Shown here: piece by piece, positions 9,201-17,900 of the stretch
Numbering within the stretch: the first letter of the stretch is position 1
Layout of the letters: each line of letters starts with the position of its first letter
NCBI GenBank assembly: GCA_965204685.1
Contig: OZ242004.1
Coordinates: forward strand, 124,001 to 188,000
Length of the DNA stretch: 64,000 nt
Source: Bin87 sp965204685
Lineage (GTDB): Bacteria; Chloroflexota; Dehalococcoidia; Lucifugimonadales; UBA3495
Direction: 5' to 3'
The notes under the pieces: model-generated
What the model saw: only the letters and a program-made list of their open reading frames with translations
Database searches by the model: none
Told to the model about the DNA's origin: nothing
Translations under genes and position numbers: made by a program

Positions 9201-12200
9201 GGTACGGCCGTGAAGGGCGCGCGCTGGTCTGCCGGGCTCAGGTCGCCGTACCGCAGCACGGGATACTGGCTGGCCGTGCCGAAGTCCCAGGGGGCGTCGC
9301 CGCCGCCGTCCAGGTCCAGGTCCGCGTTCCAGTCGGCGTAGATGCCCGTGTAGCCCGTGGGCCCCTGCAGCTCCGCCGTGGTATGCCCCACGCCGGACGC
9401 GCTGTTCCCCTGGCCGCTGGCCTGGGTATCCCAGTAGGCGGCGGTCACCGCGCCGGAGACGTGCGCGCCGGTCAGGCCGCCGGCCGCGCCGCCTTCGGCG
9501 GTGGCCGACCCGGCGGCGTAGCTGGCGGTTACGCTGCCGGCGTTGCGCCCCACCAGGCCGCCGGCCCGCTGTCCACTGGTGGATACCGGCCCGGAGGCGT
9601 AGCTGGTCTTGATGGAACCGCCGGCTGCGTTGCGGCCCACCAGGCCGCCGGTGTTGTCGGCCCAGCCCGAAACCGCGCCCCGGGCGTAGCTGGCCTGGAT
9701 GAGACCCTGGTTGGCGCCCGCCAGGCCGCCCACGCCCTGACCCCCGACCTTTCTCCCGGCCACGTTGGCCCGGGAAGAACTGCCCGTGATGAAACTCCCT
9801 GACCTGGCCTCCCCCACCAGGCCGCCCACGTTGCTGATCCCGGACACCGCCCCGGTCACGTGGACGTTGCTGATGATGCCGCGGTTCTCTCCGGCCAGGG
9901 CGCCGATATACCCCTTGCCCGACACGTTGACGTTCTCCAGTCGAAGGTTGCGCACGATGCCGGTGGAGCCGATGTACTTGAAGATCCCCGCGTTGTTGTG
10001 GTAACCGTCACCCGCCCCGGTGGGCAGTCCGTAGATGTTGACCCGGTTCAGCACTTCGTCGGTGAAGGGCGTGTCCAGGGTGTTCATGTACAGGTTGCGG
10101 ATGGCGTGCCCGTTGCCTTCGAAAATGGCTGCCCAATAGAAGTTGGTCATGATCCTGCCCATGGGTCGCCAGCCCTCGCCGTCGTTCCCCCAGTAGTTGT
10201 CGCACGCGCCGGGACCTTGCGCTCCTCCCGGGTGCCCCCCGTACCAACTCCGGCACCTGGCGGAGCCGTCGGGATAATGGACGCCGTTCCAGTAGTGGTC
10301 GCCGGGGTCGGCCCGGCCGTTGCCGTTGGTGTCGAAGTCCAGGTCGGCCATCAGCTCGTAGCCATTGCAGCGATCCCCGGGGCAGCCCATCCCGCGTCTG
10401 GCGTTGGGGTACCCCATTTGGTAGTGAGTCTGGACCGAGTTGAGATAGCCGTCGTCGTCCTTGTCCCAACCGGCCCAGCCGCTGCCGTACCGGTCATAGC
10501 GGATGGCGTTGAGCTGGTCCAGGCTGTACACCTCGATGAGGCCGTCGTCGTCACGGTCATAGTCGATGCCCTGGGCCGGCTGTTGGTTGGAGGGCCTCGT
10601 GACCGGCTCGGTGGACTCCGGCGGGTCCGGCAGCAGCGCCCGCTGACCCGCCACGCTGGGGCCGGTGTCCCGCAGCACCGGGAAGTCCAGCGACGTGCCG
10701 AAGTCCCAGGCGTAGGAGTCGCCGCTGCGGTCCCTGAGGTTGTCCCAGTGGGCGTAGATGCCCGTGTAGCCCGTGGGCCGCCGCAGCTCGGCGACGGTGA
10801 GGCCCCTGCCGGCTTGACCGGCGGGTCGGCTGTTCAGCAAGTAGCTGGCGGTGATACCGCTTCGGTCAGCATGCCCGGGTCTTACGTTGGGAATCGAGCA
10901 TCCAAAGCACCGGTGTGCAGTGCTTCCGAAGGTATTATTGTTGCCGACCAGTCCTCCCACGTAACTGTCGCCGGACACGGCGCCCAGGGCGTAGCTGGCC
11001 GAGATGGGCCCCCTGTTTCTGCCCACCAGTCCCCCGATTTGGCTTCCGCTGCTGGACACGTCGCCGGTGGCGTAACTGGCGAAGATCTCGCCCACATTGC
11101 TTCCCGCCAGGCCGCCTATCCGGTTGGCATTGCCAGTCACGCGTCCCGTGGCATAACTGGCCACGATGCTGGGTGCGGTTTCTCCGAAATAGATGCTCCG
11201 GCCTACCAGGCCGCCATAATAATCGGTCCCGGCCACGGTTGCGGTTACGTCAGCCGTGGAGTAGCTGCGCACAATGCGCCCGCCGTAGTTCTGTCCGACC
11301 AATCCCCCCACGCGGTCGCCCGTGCCCGAGACCTCGCCGGAAAAATAACTGTCCGTGATGGTGCCCGTCTTGTTAAACCCCACCAGCCCACCAAGATGAT
11401 ACCAACCGGACACCGCCCCGGATGCGCCGGCGTTGCTGATGGTGCCATGGTTCTCCCCGACCAGAGCCCCCACGCGATGCCCATCGCCGGTCACGTTCAC
11501 GTTCTTGATTACCACGTTGCGGAGGACGCCGTCCTCCGCAAGCTCGTCGAACAACCCCCGACGCGCGCTATCTTCAGGCCACGGTCGTGCCCGAGATTTA
11601 AAGTACAGGTTGCTGATGGCGTGGCCGTTGCCGTCAAAGACGGCGGCGTATTCGCCGATCGACAGCCAGCCCTGGCCGTCGTTCACGTGCCCGCCGTCAA
11701 CCGCTCTTGGATAGTCGCCGGCGTCGGCCCGGCCGTTGCCGTTGCGGTCAAAGTCCAGGTCGGCGGTCAGCTCGTAGCCCTTGCAGCCGCTCTGGGGACA
11801 TCCCGCCCCGTTGGCTACTATCCCCGGGAAGGCGGCTTCGTAGCTGTCGCCGGCATCGGCAATGGCGGAGCCGTCGCCGTCAAGGTCGAAACGGATGGCG
11901 CTCAGCTGCGCCAGGCTGCACACCTCGATGAGGCCGTCGTCGTCAGCGTCGTAATCGTCGCCGGACTCGGGCTGACAGCCGGCGTCGAAGGAGTCCGCCC
12001 CTGTCACCACCGTAACCGCCTGCGACCAGTCGCTCTCCCCGCCGTCGTTGCCGGAACGCACGCTCACCGTGTAGGTCCCGCCGCTCTCCAGGTTTTCGAA
12101 CGTCGCCGTCCGCGCGTCAGCGCCCAGCCGCTGGTCGGTGGCGTCGCCGTCGGCGTCTTCCAGCCGGGCCACGTAGTAGTCCGGCAGGTCGCCGTTGCCC

Positions 12201-14647
12201 GGCCCCCGCCAGGTGACGGTGATGCTGTTCGCCTGCACCGTCAGCCGGAGGTCGCCCGAGGGGTTGGGACGGGTGGGGAAGGCCCGGTTCACCGTTACCG
12301 CGTAGGTCTGCGTGGCCACGCCGTCGGGAGCCGTCACCACCACGTTGACCGGGTTCGGCGCGTTGTAGTCCAGCGCCACCGGCGACGCCGGGTCTCCGCC
12401 GTTCACGGCAACGGCGGCGTCGGGATGGGAGGGTACGGCCGTGAAGACAACGCTCTCCGTGGTGTAGGGCACGTCCACCGTGTAGGCAAAGGCACCGGAG
12501 TCGAAGTCGAGCGTTCCCTCCGAGACGGTCAGGTCGTACAGGGTGGCGACGTCGTCGCCGGGCAGACCCCGGGTCACCGTCAGCGTATAGACCTGCTTGT
12601 GGGTGTTTTCCGCGAAACCGCGGCTCGTATAGTGGAACTTCCACTTGTAGATGCCGATCTGCGCCGTCGTGGCCGCATCGGAGTTCAGGGCGATGGTCTC
12701 GGGATATTCCCAATCCTTATCGTGCAGAATGCTGACCAGGTGCGCGGGCCCATTCCGGTCCGGGGAATACTTGTAAAAGCCGGCCTCGGCCTGGGCCAAG
12801 TCTTCGGAAACCAGGACGTACGCAGTTTGTCCACCACCAGTGGGACGATAGGGGGTAGTGAACCGGCCGGTAACGACCAGCTCGGTCAGGTCCTCCGGCG
12901 CCGCCAGCCAGTAGTTGTAGCGGTCGCGACGGAACTCCGGATAGACGGTGATGCCCTCGGGCGTCGCCAGGCCGGTCAGGGCCAGGTCCCGGTTGCCCGG
13001 CGCCTCCAGGTCCGCCACCGCAGCGAACCGGACGTTCTCGCTCCGGGGACGGGTCACCGTCACCACGTAGGTCTCCGTCGCCACCCCGTCCACCGCCGTG
13101 ACCGCCACGCTGATGACGTTCGCGCCGTAGTCCAGCGACACCGGCGCCGCCGGGTCGCCGCCGTTCACCGTGACGGCGGCGTTGGGATGATTGGCGGCCG
13201 GCGTGAGGGTCACCCGGCCCACCGTAGCCGGCACGTCCACCGCGTAGGCGGTGGTGCCGGGAGCAAAGTCCAGCGAACCCGCCGAGATGGCCAGGGCCTT
13301 CAGCGTGGCGTCGTCCGCCGCCTGCGTCGGCTGCGGTGTCGGCGCCGGCTCCAGCCGGGGCGCCGGCTGCTGCGCAGGTACGCCGCTCTGGGCGGATGCG
13401 TCCCGGATCTCGCCGTGCAGGGTGGCGCTGACGACAGATGGTGACAGCGTGTAGTTGCCCGCCTTGAACACTCCATGATCCTGCAAGGAGTAGGTCACGC
13501 TCAGGTCATGGGAACCCGCCTCTGCCGACGGGAACTGCCCGCTCACCACCAGCCCGCCGGCCCGCAGGTCCGCCAACTCCCCCGCCAGCGCCCCGATCAC
13601 CCGGACCCGGCCCGTGTCGAAGGTGGCGTCCGTGGTTCCGTCGGCCACCCGCGCGTTCACCTTCACCCCGCTGATGGTCGTGATCTGCAAGGGCGTGATG
13701 GCTCCGCTCACGCTGAGGGTCACGTCGTAGTTGCCCGCGTCCCCTCCTCCCACGCTGGACCCGGTGATGGCCAGGCCCGTTCCGGCGTCCGCCGCGGCGT
13801 AGCGTCCCCCGCTGACCGTCACCACGTCCCCGCTGACGATGTCCCCGGCGGCGAAACTTCCACTCAAAGCTCCCACGAGCGTCGCCGTGCCGTCGTACGC
13901 CTTGCCGCGCGCCGTGCCGGTCCAGGTCACCGCCTTGGGCGTGATGGTGTAGGCCGTCGCCGCCGTGAAATCGGCCGGCAGAGCGTACTTGGTGGTATAT
14001 GCCGGCGCGATGGCGAGCGTGCCCAGGTTGATGGCGTAGCTGCCCACGTCCTCCCCCGCCGTCCGGCCCAGCCCGCCCGACACCACGTCCCCCGCCGCGT
14101 CACCGTCCACCAGCCCGCTCACCGTGTGGCTCAGGGCGTCGGTCCCGCCGTACACCCGCGTGGTGTTGCCCGCCTTGATCTCCAAAACCCGCGCTCCCCC
14201 GATGTAGCAGGTGAGCGTCGCCGCTGCGCTGCTCGCCCGGCCTCCCTCGGCGGTTTCGTAGTTCGCCTTGACGCTGAGGCTGACCGGCTTCCCCGACGGG
14301 TAGCTGCCCCGCCGCAACAGCGTCTGTCCCTTGACGTTGCCCTGCTCCCGCCGGCCGTCCGGCAGCGCCAGCTCGTAGTCGTAGGAAACCGCCTCCTTTC
14401 CTTCCCACTGGGGTACGTCCCACATGAACCACACTGCGTCCGTTCTGGTGGTGCATTGCAGGTTCGGCGGCGGCGGCGGCTCGGCCCCCTGGGCCTGGGC
14501 CGGCCCTGAGGACAGCAGCGCCAGCGCGGCCGCACCGGCAGTCAATGCCACCGCCAGCAGCGCCAGCGCGCACAGCGCCCCGCGGCGCCGGTTCGTCAAG
14601 GCGGCGTGAAGCGGGTGAAGGGGGCTGGACGGGGGCGTGAATTTCAT
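6278..14647 (-). CDS. giant multidomain secreted surface protein (2789 aa)
   Basis: ATG 14647 is chosen over the upstream ATG at 14758 because GGAGGT precedes it by 5 nt and a signal sequence follows (RRRGALCALALLAVALTAG, cleavage after AQA). Domains in order (approximate residues): N-terminal Ig/FnIII-like domain 55-165; MBG/YDG repeats 180-400; Pro-rich linker about 420-435; cadherin-like beta-sandwich domains 440-540 and 695-790; FnIII 795-880; two DxDxDGLIEV calcium-type motifs, each leading a GLUG block (900-1315 and 1360-1800); then eight cadherin-like repeats (1830-2780). A helical module beginning YSELIARMYEWRNDPQW occurs twice (about 1950-2030 and 2220-2300). No LPXTG or membrane anchor ends the chain. 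Probably an adhesin or matrix protein; ligand unknown. Confidence 0.85.
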   Translation of the reverse strand: MKFTPPSSPLHPLHAALTNRRRGALCALALLAVALTAGAAALALLSSGPAQAQGAEPPPPPNLQCTTRTDAVWFMWDVPQWEGKEAVSYDYELALPDGRREQGNVKGQTLLRRGSYPSGKPVSLSVKANYETAEGGRASSAAATLTCYIGGARVLEIKAGNTTRVYGGTDALSHTVSGLVDGDAAGDVVSGGLGRTAGEDVGSYAINLGTLAIAPAYTTKYALPADFTAATAYTITPKAVTWTGTARGKAYDGTATLVGALSGSFAAGDIVSGDVVTVSGGRYAAADAGTGLAITGSSVGGGDAGNYDVTLSVSGAITPLQITTISGVKVNARVADGTTDATFDTGRVRVIGALAGELADLRAGGLVVSGQFPSAEAGSHDLSVTYSLQDHGVFKAGNYTLSPSVVSATLHGEIRDASAQSGVPAQQPAPRLEPAPTPQPTQAADDATLKALAISAGSLDFAPGTTAYAVDVPATVGRVTLTPAANHPNAAVTVNGGDPAAPVSLDYGANVISVAVTAVDGVATETYVVTVTRPRSENVRFAAVADLEAPGNRDLALTGLATPEGITVYPEFRRDRYNYWLAAPEDLTELVVTGRFTTPYRPTGGGQTAYVLVSEDLAQAEAGFYKYSPDRNGPAHLVSILHDKDWEYPETIALNSDAATTAQIGIYKWKFHYTSRGFAENTHKQVYTLTVTRGLPGDDVATLYDLTVSEGTLDFDSGAFAYTVDVPYTTESVVFTAVPSHPDAAVAVNGGDPASPVALDYNAPNPVNVVVTAPDGVATQTYAVTVNRAFPTRPNPSGDLRLTVQANSITVTWRGPGNGDLPDYYVARLEDADGDATDQRLGADARTATFENLESGGTYTVSVRSGNDGGESDWSQAVTVVTGADSFDAGCQPESGDDYDADDDGLIEVCSLAQLSAIRFDLDGDGSAIADAGDSYEAAFPGIVANGAGCPQSGCKGYELTADLDFDRNGNGRADAGDYPRAVDGGHVNDGQGWLSIGEYAAVFDGNGHAISNLYFKSRARPWPEDSARRGLFDELAEDGVLRNVVIKNVNVTGDGHRVGALVGENHGTISNAGASGAVSGWYHLGGLVGFNKTGTITDSYFSGEVSGTGDRVGGLVGQNYGGRIVRSYSTADVTATVAGTDYYGGLVGRSIYFGETAPSIVASYATGRVTGNANRIGGLAGSNVGEIFASYATGDVSSSGSQIGGLVGRNRGPISASYALGAVSGDSYVGGLVGNNNTFGSTAHRCFGCSIPNVRPGHADRSGITASYLLNSRPAGQAGRGLTVAELRRPTGYTGIYAHWDNLRDRSGDSYAWDFGTSLDFPVLRDTGPSVAGQRALLPDPPESTEPVTRPSNQQPAQGIDYDRDDDGLIEVYSLDQLNAIRYDRYGSGWAGWDKDDDGYLNSVQTHYQMGYPNARRGMGCPGDRCNGYELMADLDFDTNGNGRADPGDHYWNGVHYPDGSARCRSWYGGHPGGAQGPGACDNYWGNDGEGWRPMGRIMTNFYWAAIFEGNGHAIRNLYMNTLDTPFTDEVLNRVNIYGLPTGAGDGYHNNAGIFKYIGSTGIVRNLRLENVNVSGKGYIGALAGENRGIISNVHVTGAVSGISNVGGLVGEARSGSFITGSSSRANVAGRKVGGQGVGGLAGANQGLIQASYARGAVSGWADNTGGLVGRNAAGGSIKTSYASGPVSTSGQRAGGLVGRNAGSVTASYAAGSATAEGGAAGGLTGAHVSGAVTAAYWDTQASGQGNSASGVGHTTAELQGPTGYTGIYADWNADLDLDGGGDAPWDFGTASQYPVLRYGDLSPADQRAPFTAVPLNLPQVVDAAPAAPNRAPTATGSLGDVTVAARGGIKEVSLSGLFDDADGDSLTVTAHTLTITAEPPPGHDGSSYIQVVTAAVSSDQSTLTLTGLIPGVARVTVTANDGKGGTALVDFAATVSEEAPQAQEPSGDYSELIARMYEWRNDPQWVSYQAHTDRWDRALLAFGETVSDTTLTPMTAAEAQDFADRGWSRWVEVAAALKEIEAAPQQQQGTPNQAPTVASALGDATIVNQTGTRQVSLSGTFSDADNDSLSVTAVSSDEAKATVSVAADHSTLTVTAQARGTATITVTAADGRGGTVEDSFTVTVKAAPVVASAISDVSGLEAGDTRDVSLSGVFSDDDGDALTITATSSDENVATVSVASDGSKLTVARVAEGTATITVTAQDADGNRVRDAFDVSMEKRYAALIAQMYQWRNDPQWSSYKAHTDRWDRALLAFGETVVDTTLTPMTAAEAQDFADRGWSRWVDVAAALKEIEAAPQQQQGTPNQSPTVSAAIADATIVNQSGTQQVSLSGVFSDADNDALTVTAVSSNDAVATVSVAADYSTLTVSARSRGTATVTVTAADGNGGTVSDTFTVKVKAVPVVASAIGDVSGLAVGDAEDVSLSGVFSDADGDSLTFSAVSSNDAVVDAFLLHGTLTVAGVSEGSGTITVTAEDADGNRVSDAFDVSVVPEPEQPNRAPTVASAIDAATIVNESGTRQVSLSGVFSDADGDSLTITAVSSNDAVATVSVSADYSGLTVSAQARGTATITVTANDDEGGTVSDEFTVRVKSAPVVAQPLADVSGLETGSSQDVSLSGVFGDADGDSLTITAASSGNSIATVTVASDGSRLTLAGVAEGTATITVTVRDADGNRVSDTFTVSVEPETEEPERETSDGSPTVVSPLPDISLELPGHREISLSGVFRDPDGDALTYSAVSSNYAVAATLHVNGSTLTVVATGTGTATITVTAQDPDGNEVSDAFQVTVTPAS

Positions 14648-14663
14648 TGGGGACCTCCGCAGT

Positions 14664-14692
14664 GCGTTATGAAATCGAGTGGCGTTATGAAA
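14664..14692 (-). promoter_or_regulatory. 11-bp direct repeat in the 5' region of the giant gene
   Basis: On the minus strand TTTCATAACGC occurs twice, 18 bp apart, ending about 17 bp before the ribosome site of the 2789-aa gene. The position suggests a protein-binding or mRNA-leader site. No regulator is identified. Confidence 0.35.
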
Positions 14693-14767
14693 CTTCCTGA
14701 CTGGACCGGGTCTTCCCGGCGCGGTGGCTGCTTTTTCCGGCGCGGAAAGCGGCGCCAACTTACACCA

Positions 14768-14838
14768 GAAACGGTATTTCAGTCCGTATTTTTAGACCGT
14801 CTTATGTATGGATTTGCGTGTATTTATACCTGGTCAGC
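14768..14838 (-). promoter_or_regulatory. conserved upstream element of the giant surface gene, copy 1
   Basis: The minus strand carries ATAAATACA, CCATACATAAGA and TAAAAATACGGACTGAAATAC. The same three blocks, with the same spacing, stand upstream of the 1975-aa paralogue (21158-21232). The region is AT-rich in a GC-rich window and lies 120-190 bp from the start codon, so it is probably the promoter plus a regulator site. The block CCGTATTT-CAGT-CCGTATTT of copy 2 (+ strand) is a direct repeat with a 12-bp period; in copy 1 the first half-site has one change. Confidence 0.55.
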
Positions 14839-14907
14839 TATGCCGCCGCGGCCGGCCCCCCAGGCCAGCCGGCGCGTCAACTCACTCGTTGGCAAGCTGG
14901 ACTGAGA

Positions 14908-14935
14908 CGGGCGTCCAACCGCAATCGGACGCCCG
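14908..14935 (-). repeat. conserved hairpin downstream of the 1975-aa surface gene
   Basis: CGGGCGTCC (14908-14916) pairs perfectly with GGACGCCCG (14927-14935) around a 10-nt loop, 29 bp after the stop of the 1975-aa gene. It is related to hairpins at 5791 and 21413. A transcript end or RNA-stabilising structure is likely. No T-run follows. Confidence 0.5.
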
Positions 14936-14963
14936 CTTGGATCAGCCGGTGGTTCCGCAGCCG

Positions 14964-17900
14964 TTACCCGGACCGGGCCGCCTCGATCTCCTTCAGGGCA
15001 GCGGCCACCGGCACCCAGCGAACCCAGGCGCTGCCCCGGTCCGCCAGTTCCTGCGCCTCCGCCGCCGTCATCGGCGTCAGCGACGCGTCGGAGACGGTCT
15101 CGCCGAAGGCCAGCAAAGCCCGGTCCCAGCGGTCGGTGTGAGCCTTGTAGCTCACCCACTGCGGGTCGTTCCGCCACTCGTACATCTGCGCGATGAGCGC
15201 GTTGTACTTCCTCGCCACCGGCGCGTCGAAGGTGTCGCTGACCCGGTTGCCGTCGCTGTCCTGGGCCGTGACCGTAATCGTCGCCGTGCCCACGGACACT
15301 CCCGCCACCGTCAGCTTGGAGAAGTCCGACGCAACGGACACCGTGGCCACGGCGTCGTTCGAGGACATGGCGGTGATGGTCAGGGGGTCGCCGTCGGCGT
15401 CGCTGAACACCCCGGACAGGGACACGTCCTGTGTAGATCCGACTTCCAGCCCAGTCAGGTCGGCGATGGATGAGGCCACCGTTGGCGCCCGGTTGGACGC
15501 GGCCTGCTGCTGCTGTGGTGGCGTGCAGGCCGCGCGCTGGTCGTCCGGGTTCAGGCTGCCGTACTTCAGTACGGGATAATGGCACGACGTTCCGAAGTCC
15601 CAGGGGTCGTCGGCGTTGCCGTCGCCGTCCAGGTCCACGTTCCAGCCGGCGTAGATTCCGGTGTAGCCCGTGGGGGATTGCAACTCCGCCGTGGTCTTGC
15701 CCACGCCGGCCGGGCTGCTGCTCGAGCCGGAGGTTTGGGTGTCCCAGTAGGAGTTGGTGACCACGCCAGATTCGTGACGGCCCACCAGCCCGCCGGCATT
15801 GCCGCCGGTCGCCAATGTTTCACCAACAGCGTAGCTGGCGGTGATGTCTCCACCGTTTTTGCCCACCAGGCTGCCGGCGTCCTTGCCTCCGGCGACCGAC
15901 GCGGAAGCGTAGCTGGCCACGATGGAACCTCCGTAGTTGTAACCCACCAGGCCACCAGTGTTGACCGTGCCCGAAACCGCGCCGGTAGCGTAGCTGCCCC
16001 GGATGCTGCCATAGTTGATTCCGGCCAGTCCTCCAACTTGATTACTGCCCTTTATTACGCCGGAAACATAGCTGTGACTGATCGTGCCGTGGTTTCGCGC
16101 CACCAAGCCGCCGACATCGCTGAAGCCGGCGATATACATCGATTCCATGTTCAAGTTGCGAATTACCCCGGCGGTGGATACGCCCAAGATGAGCCCGCTG
16201 GTGGCGGCCTGATATTTGCTATAGAGGGGATGGTGGTAGTTGATGTAGAGGTTGCGGATGGTATGGCCATTGCCGTCGAGCACGCCGCTGAAATAGACTC
16301 GCACGGTAGCAGTGCCAGTATTACCAGTGGTCCGGTACGAGGATTTGGCTCCGATGCCCCACCAGCCCACTCCCGCGTTCCAGTAGGCGTCGCCGGCGTC
16401 GGCTTTGCCGCTGCCGTTGGTATCGAAGTCCAAGTCGGCGGTCAGCTCGTAGCCTTTGCATCCCGACGACGGGCAGCCCATGCCCGGCGCCGCGTCGGGG
16501 AAAGCGGCGGCGTAGTCGGCGGCAAAACTGCTCCCTTTCTCCTGGGAGAGTAGGCCGGTCTGACTGTTCGCGCGGGGCCCGTATTTCTGGTTTGTGACGC
16601 CGTCGCTGTCCAGGTCCCATCGGATGGCGTGGAGCTGAGCCAGGTTGGATACCTCGATCAGGCCGTCGTCGTCCGTGTCGTAGTCGGTATTGCCGGCCAC
16701 TGCGCAGGGCGCGCGCTGGTCGTCAGGATTCAGGCCGCCGTACTTCAGCACGGGATACTGGCACGACTCGCCGAAGTCCCAGGGGTCATCGGCGCTGCCG
16801 TCGCCGTCCAGGTCCACGTTCCAGTCGGCGTAGATCCCGGCGTAGCCCGTTGGGGATTGCAGCTCGGCAGTGGTCTTGGGTTGGCCCTGGGAGCTGACGG
16901 AGACGCCCGAGGCGGTCGTGTCCCAGTAGCTGAGGCCGGCGGCCTCCCCCGAGACCCAGGTGGTGTCGCTGTAGGCCAGGCCGCTCACGTCCTCGAGGCC
17001 GGACACCGCGCCGGTGGCGTAGCTGGCGGTGATGCTCCCCTGGTTGTAGCCCACCAGGCCGCCAACCTTCTCGCCATTGGGCGCGGACACCGCCCCGGTG
17101 GCGTAGCTGGCGATGATCTTCTGGCCCGCGTAGTTCAGGCCGACCAGGCCTCCGGTGGCGTAGCCCTTGCCGTCGTAGGTGCTGGGGACGTAGTTGCCGT
17201 TGGAGTCGCCGGCGCCGGTGACGTTTCCGGTGGCGTAGCTGGCGACGATGGTGCCCTCGTTGCCGCCCACCAGACCGCCCACGTCATCGCGGGTGCCGGT
17301 CACCGTGGCCGTGGAGTAGCTGCCAATGATCATGCTGGTGTCATGGGAACCACCGACGAGGCCGCCCACTCCGCTCGTGCCGGACACGGCGCCGGTGGTG
17401 TAGCTGTTGATGATAGTACCGGCGTTTTCGCCGACCAGACCGCCGGCGTGCACGTTGCCCTCCAGCAGCACGCCTTCCACTCCGACGTTGCGGATAATGG
17501 CGGAGGCCCCGGTGGTCCCGAATAGCCCGTTGTAAGCGAAGTTCCCCCCTATGTAGAGGTTCCGGATCACATGGCCATTGCCTTCGAAGACCGCGGTAAA
17601 CTCAACGGTAGTCCTCAGATACTCGTAATAACCCCCAAAACCGCCCCATGTCACTTTCGAGGAGAAGGGCCCGCCCAGGCCGATGTGCCGGTCGCCGGCG
17701 TCGGCCCGACCGTTGCCATTGGTGTCGAAGTCCAGGTCGGCGGCCAGTTCGTAGCCTAGGCAGCCCGTCTGCGGGCAGCCCATGGGAGGTCCGGACTTGG
17801 GACCTCGGAAAACATCGGCGTTGGGGAAAGCGGCGCCGTAGGCGCTACCGTAGCGGTTGATGGGGGAGCCGTCACCGTCCAGGTCCCAGTGAATGGCGTT

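Noticed and set aside
9860..13444. 1194-codon + strand frame opposite the 2789-aa gene
   Set aside because: Val/Ala/Gly/Arg-rich shadow caused by codon bias of the true minus-strand gene; no domain or ribosome site. The same holds for the + frames at 18429-21005 and 22007-23797.
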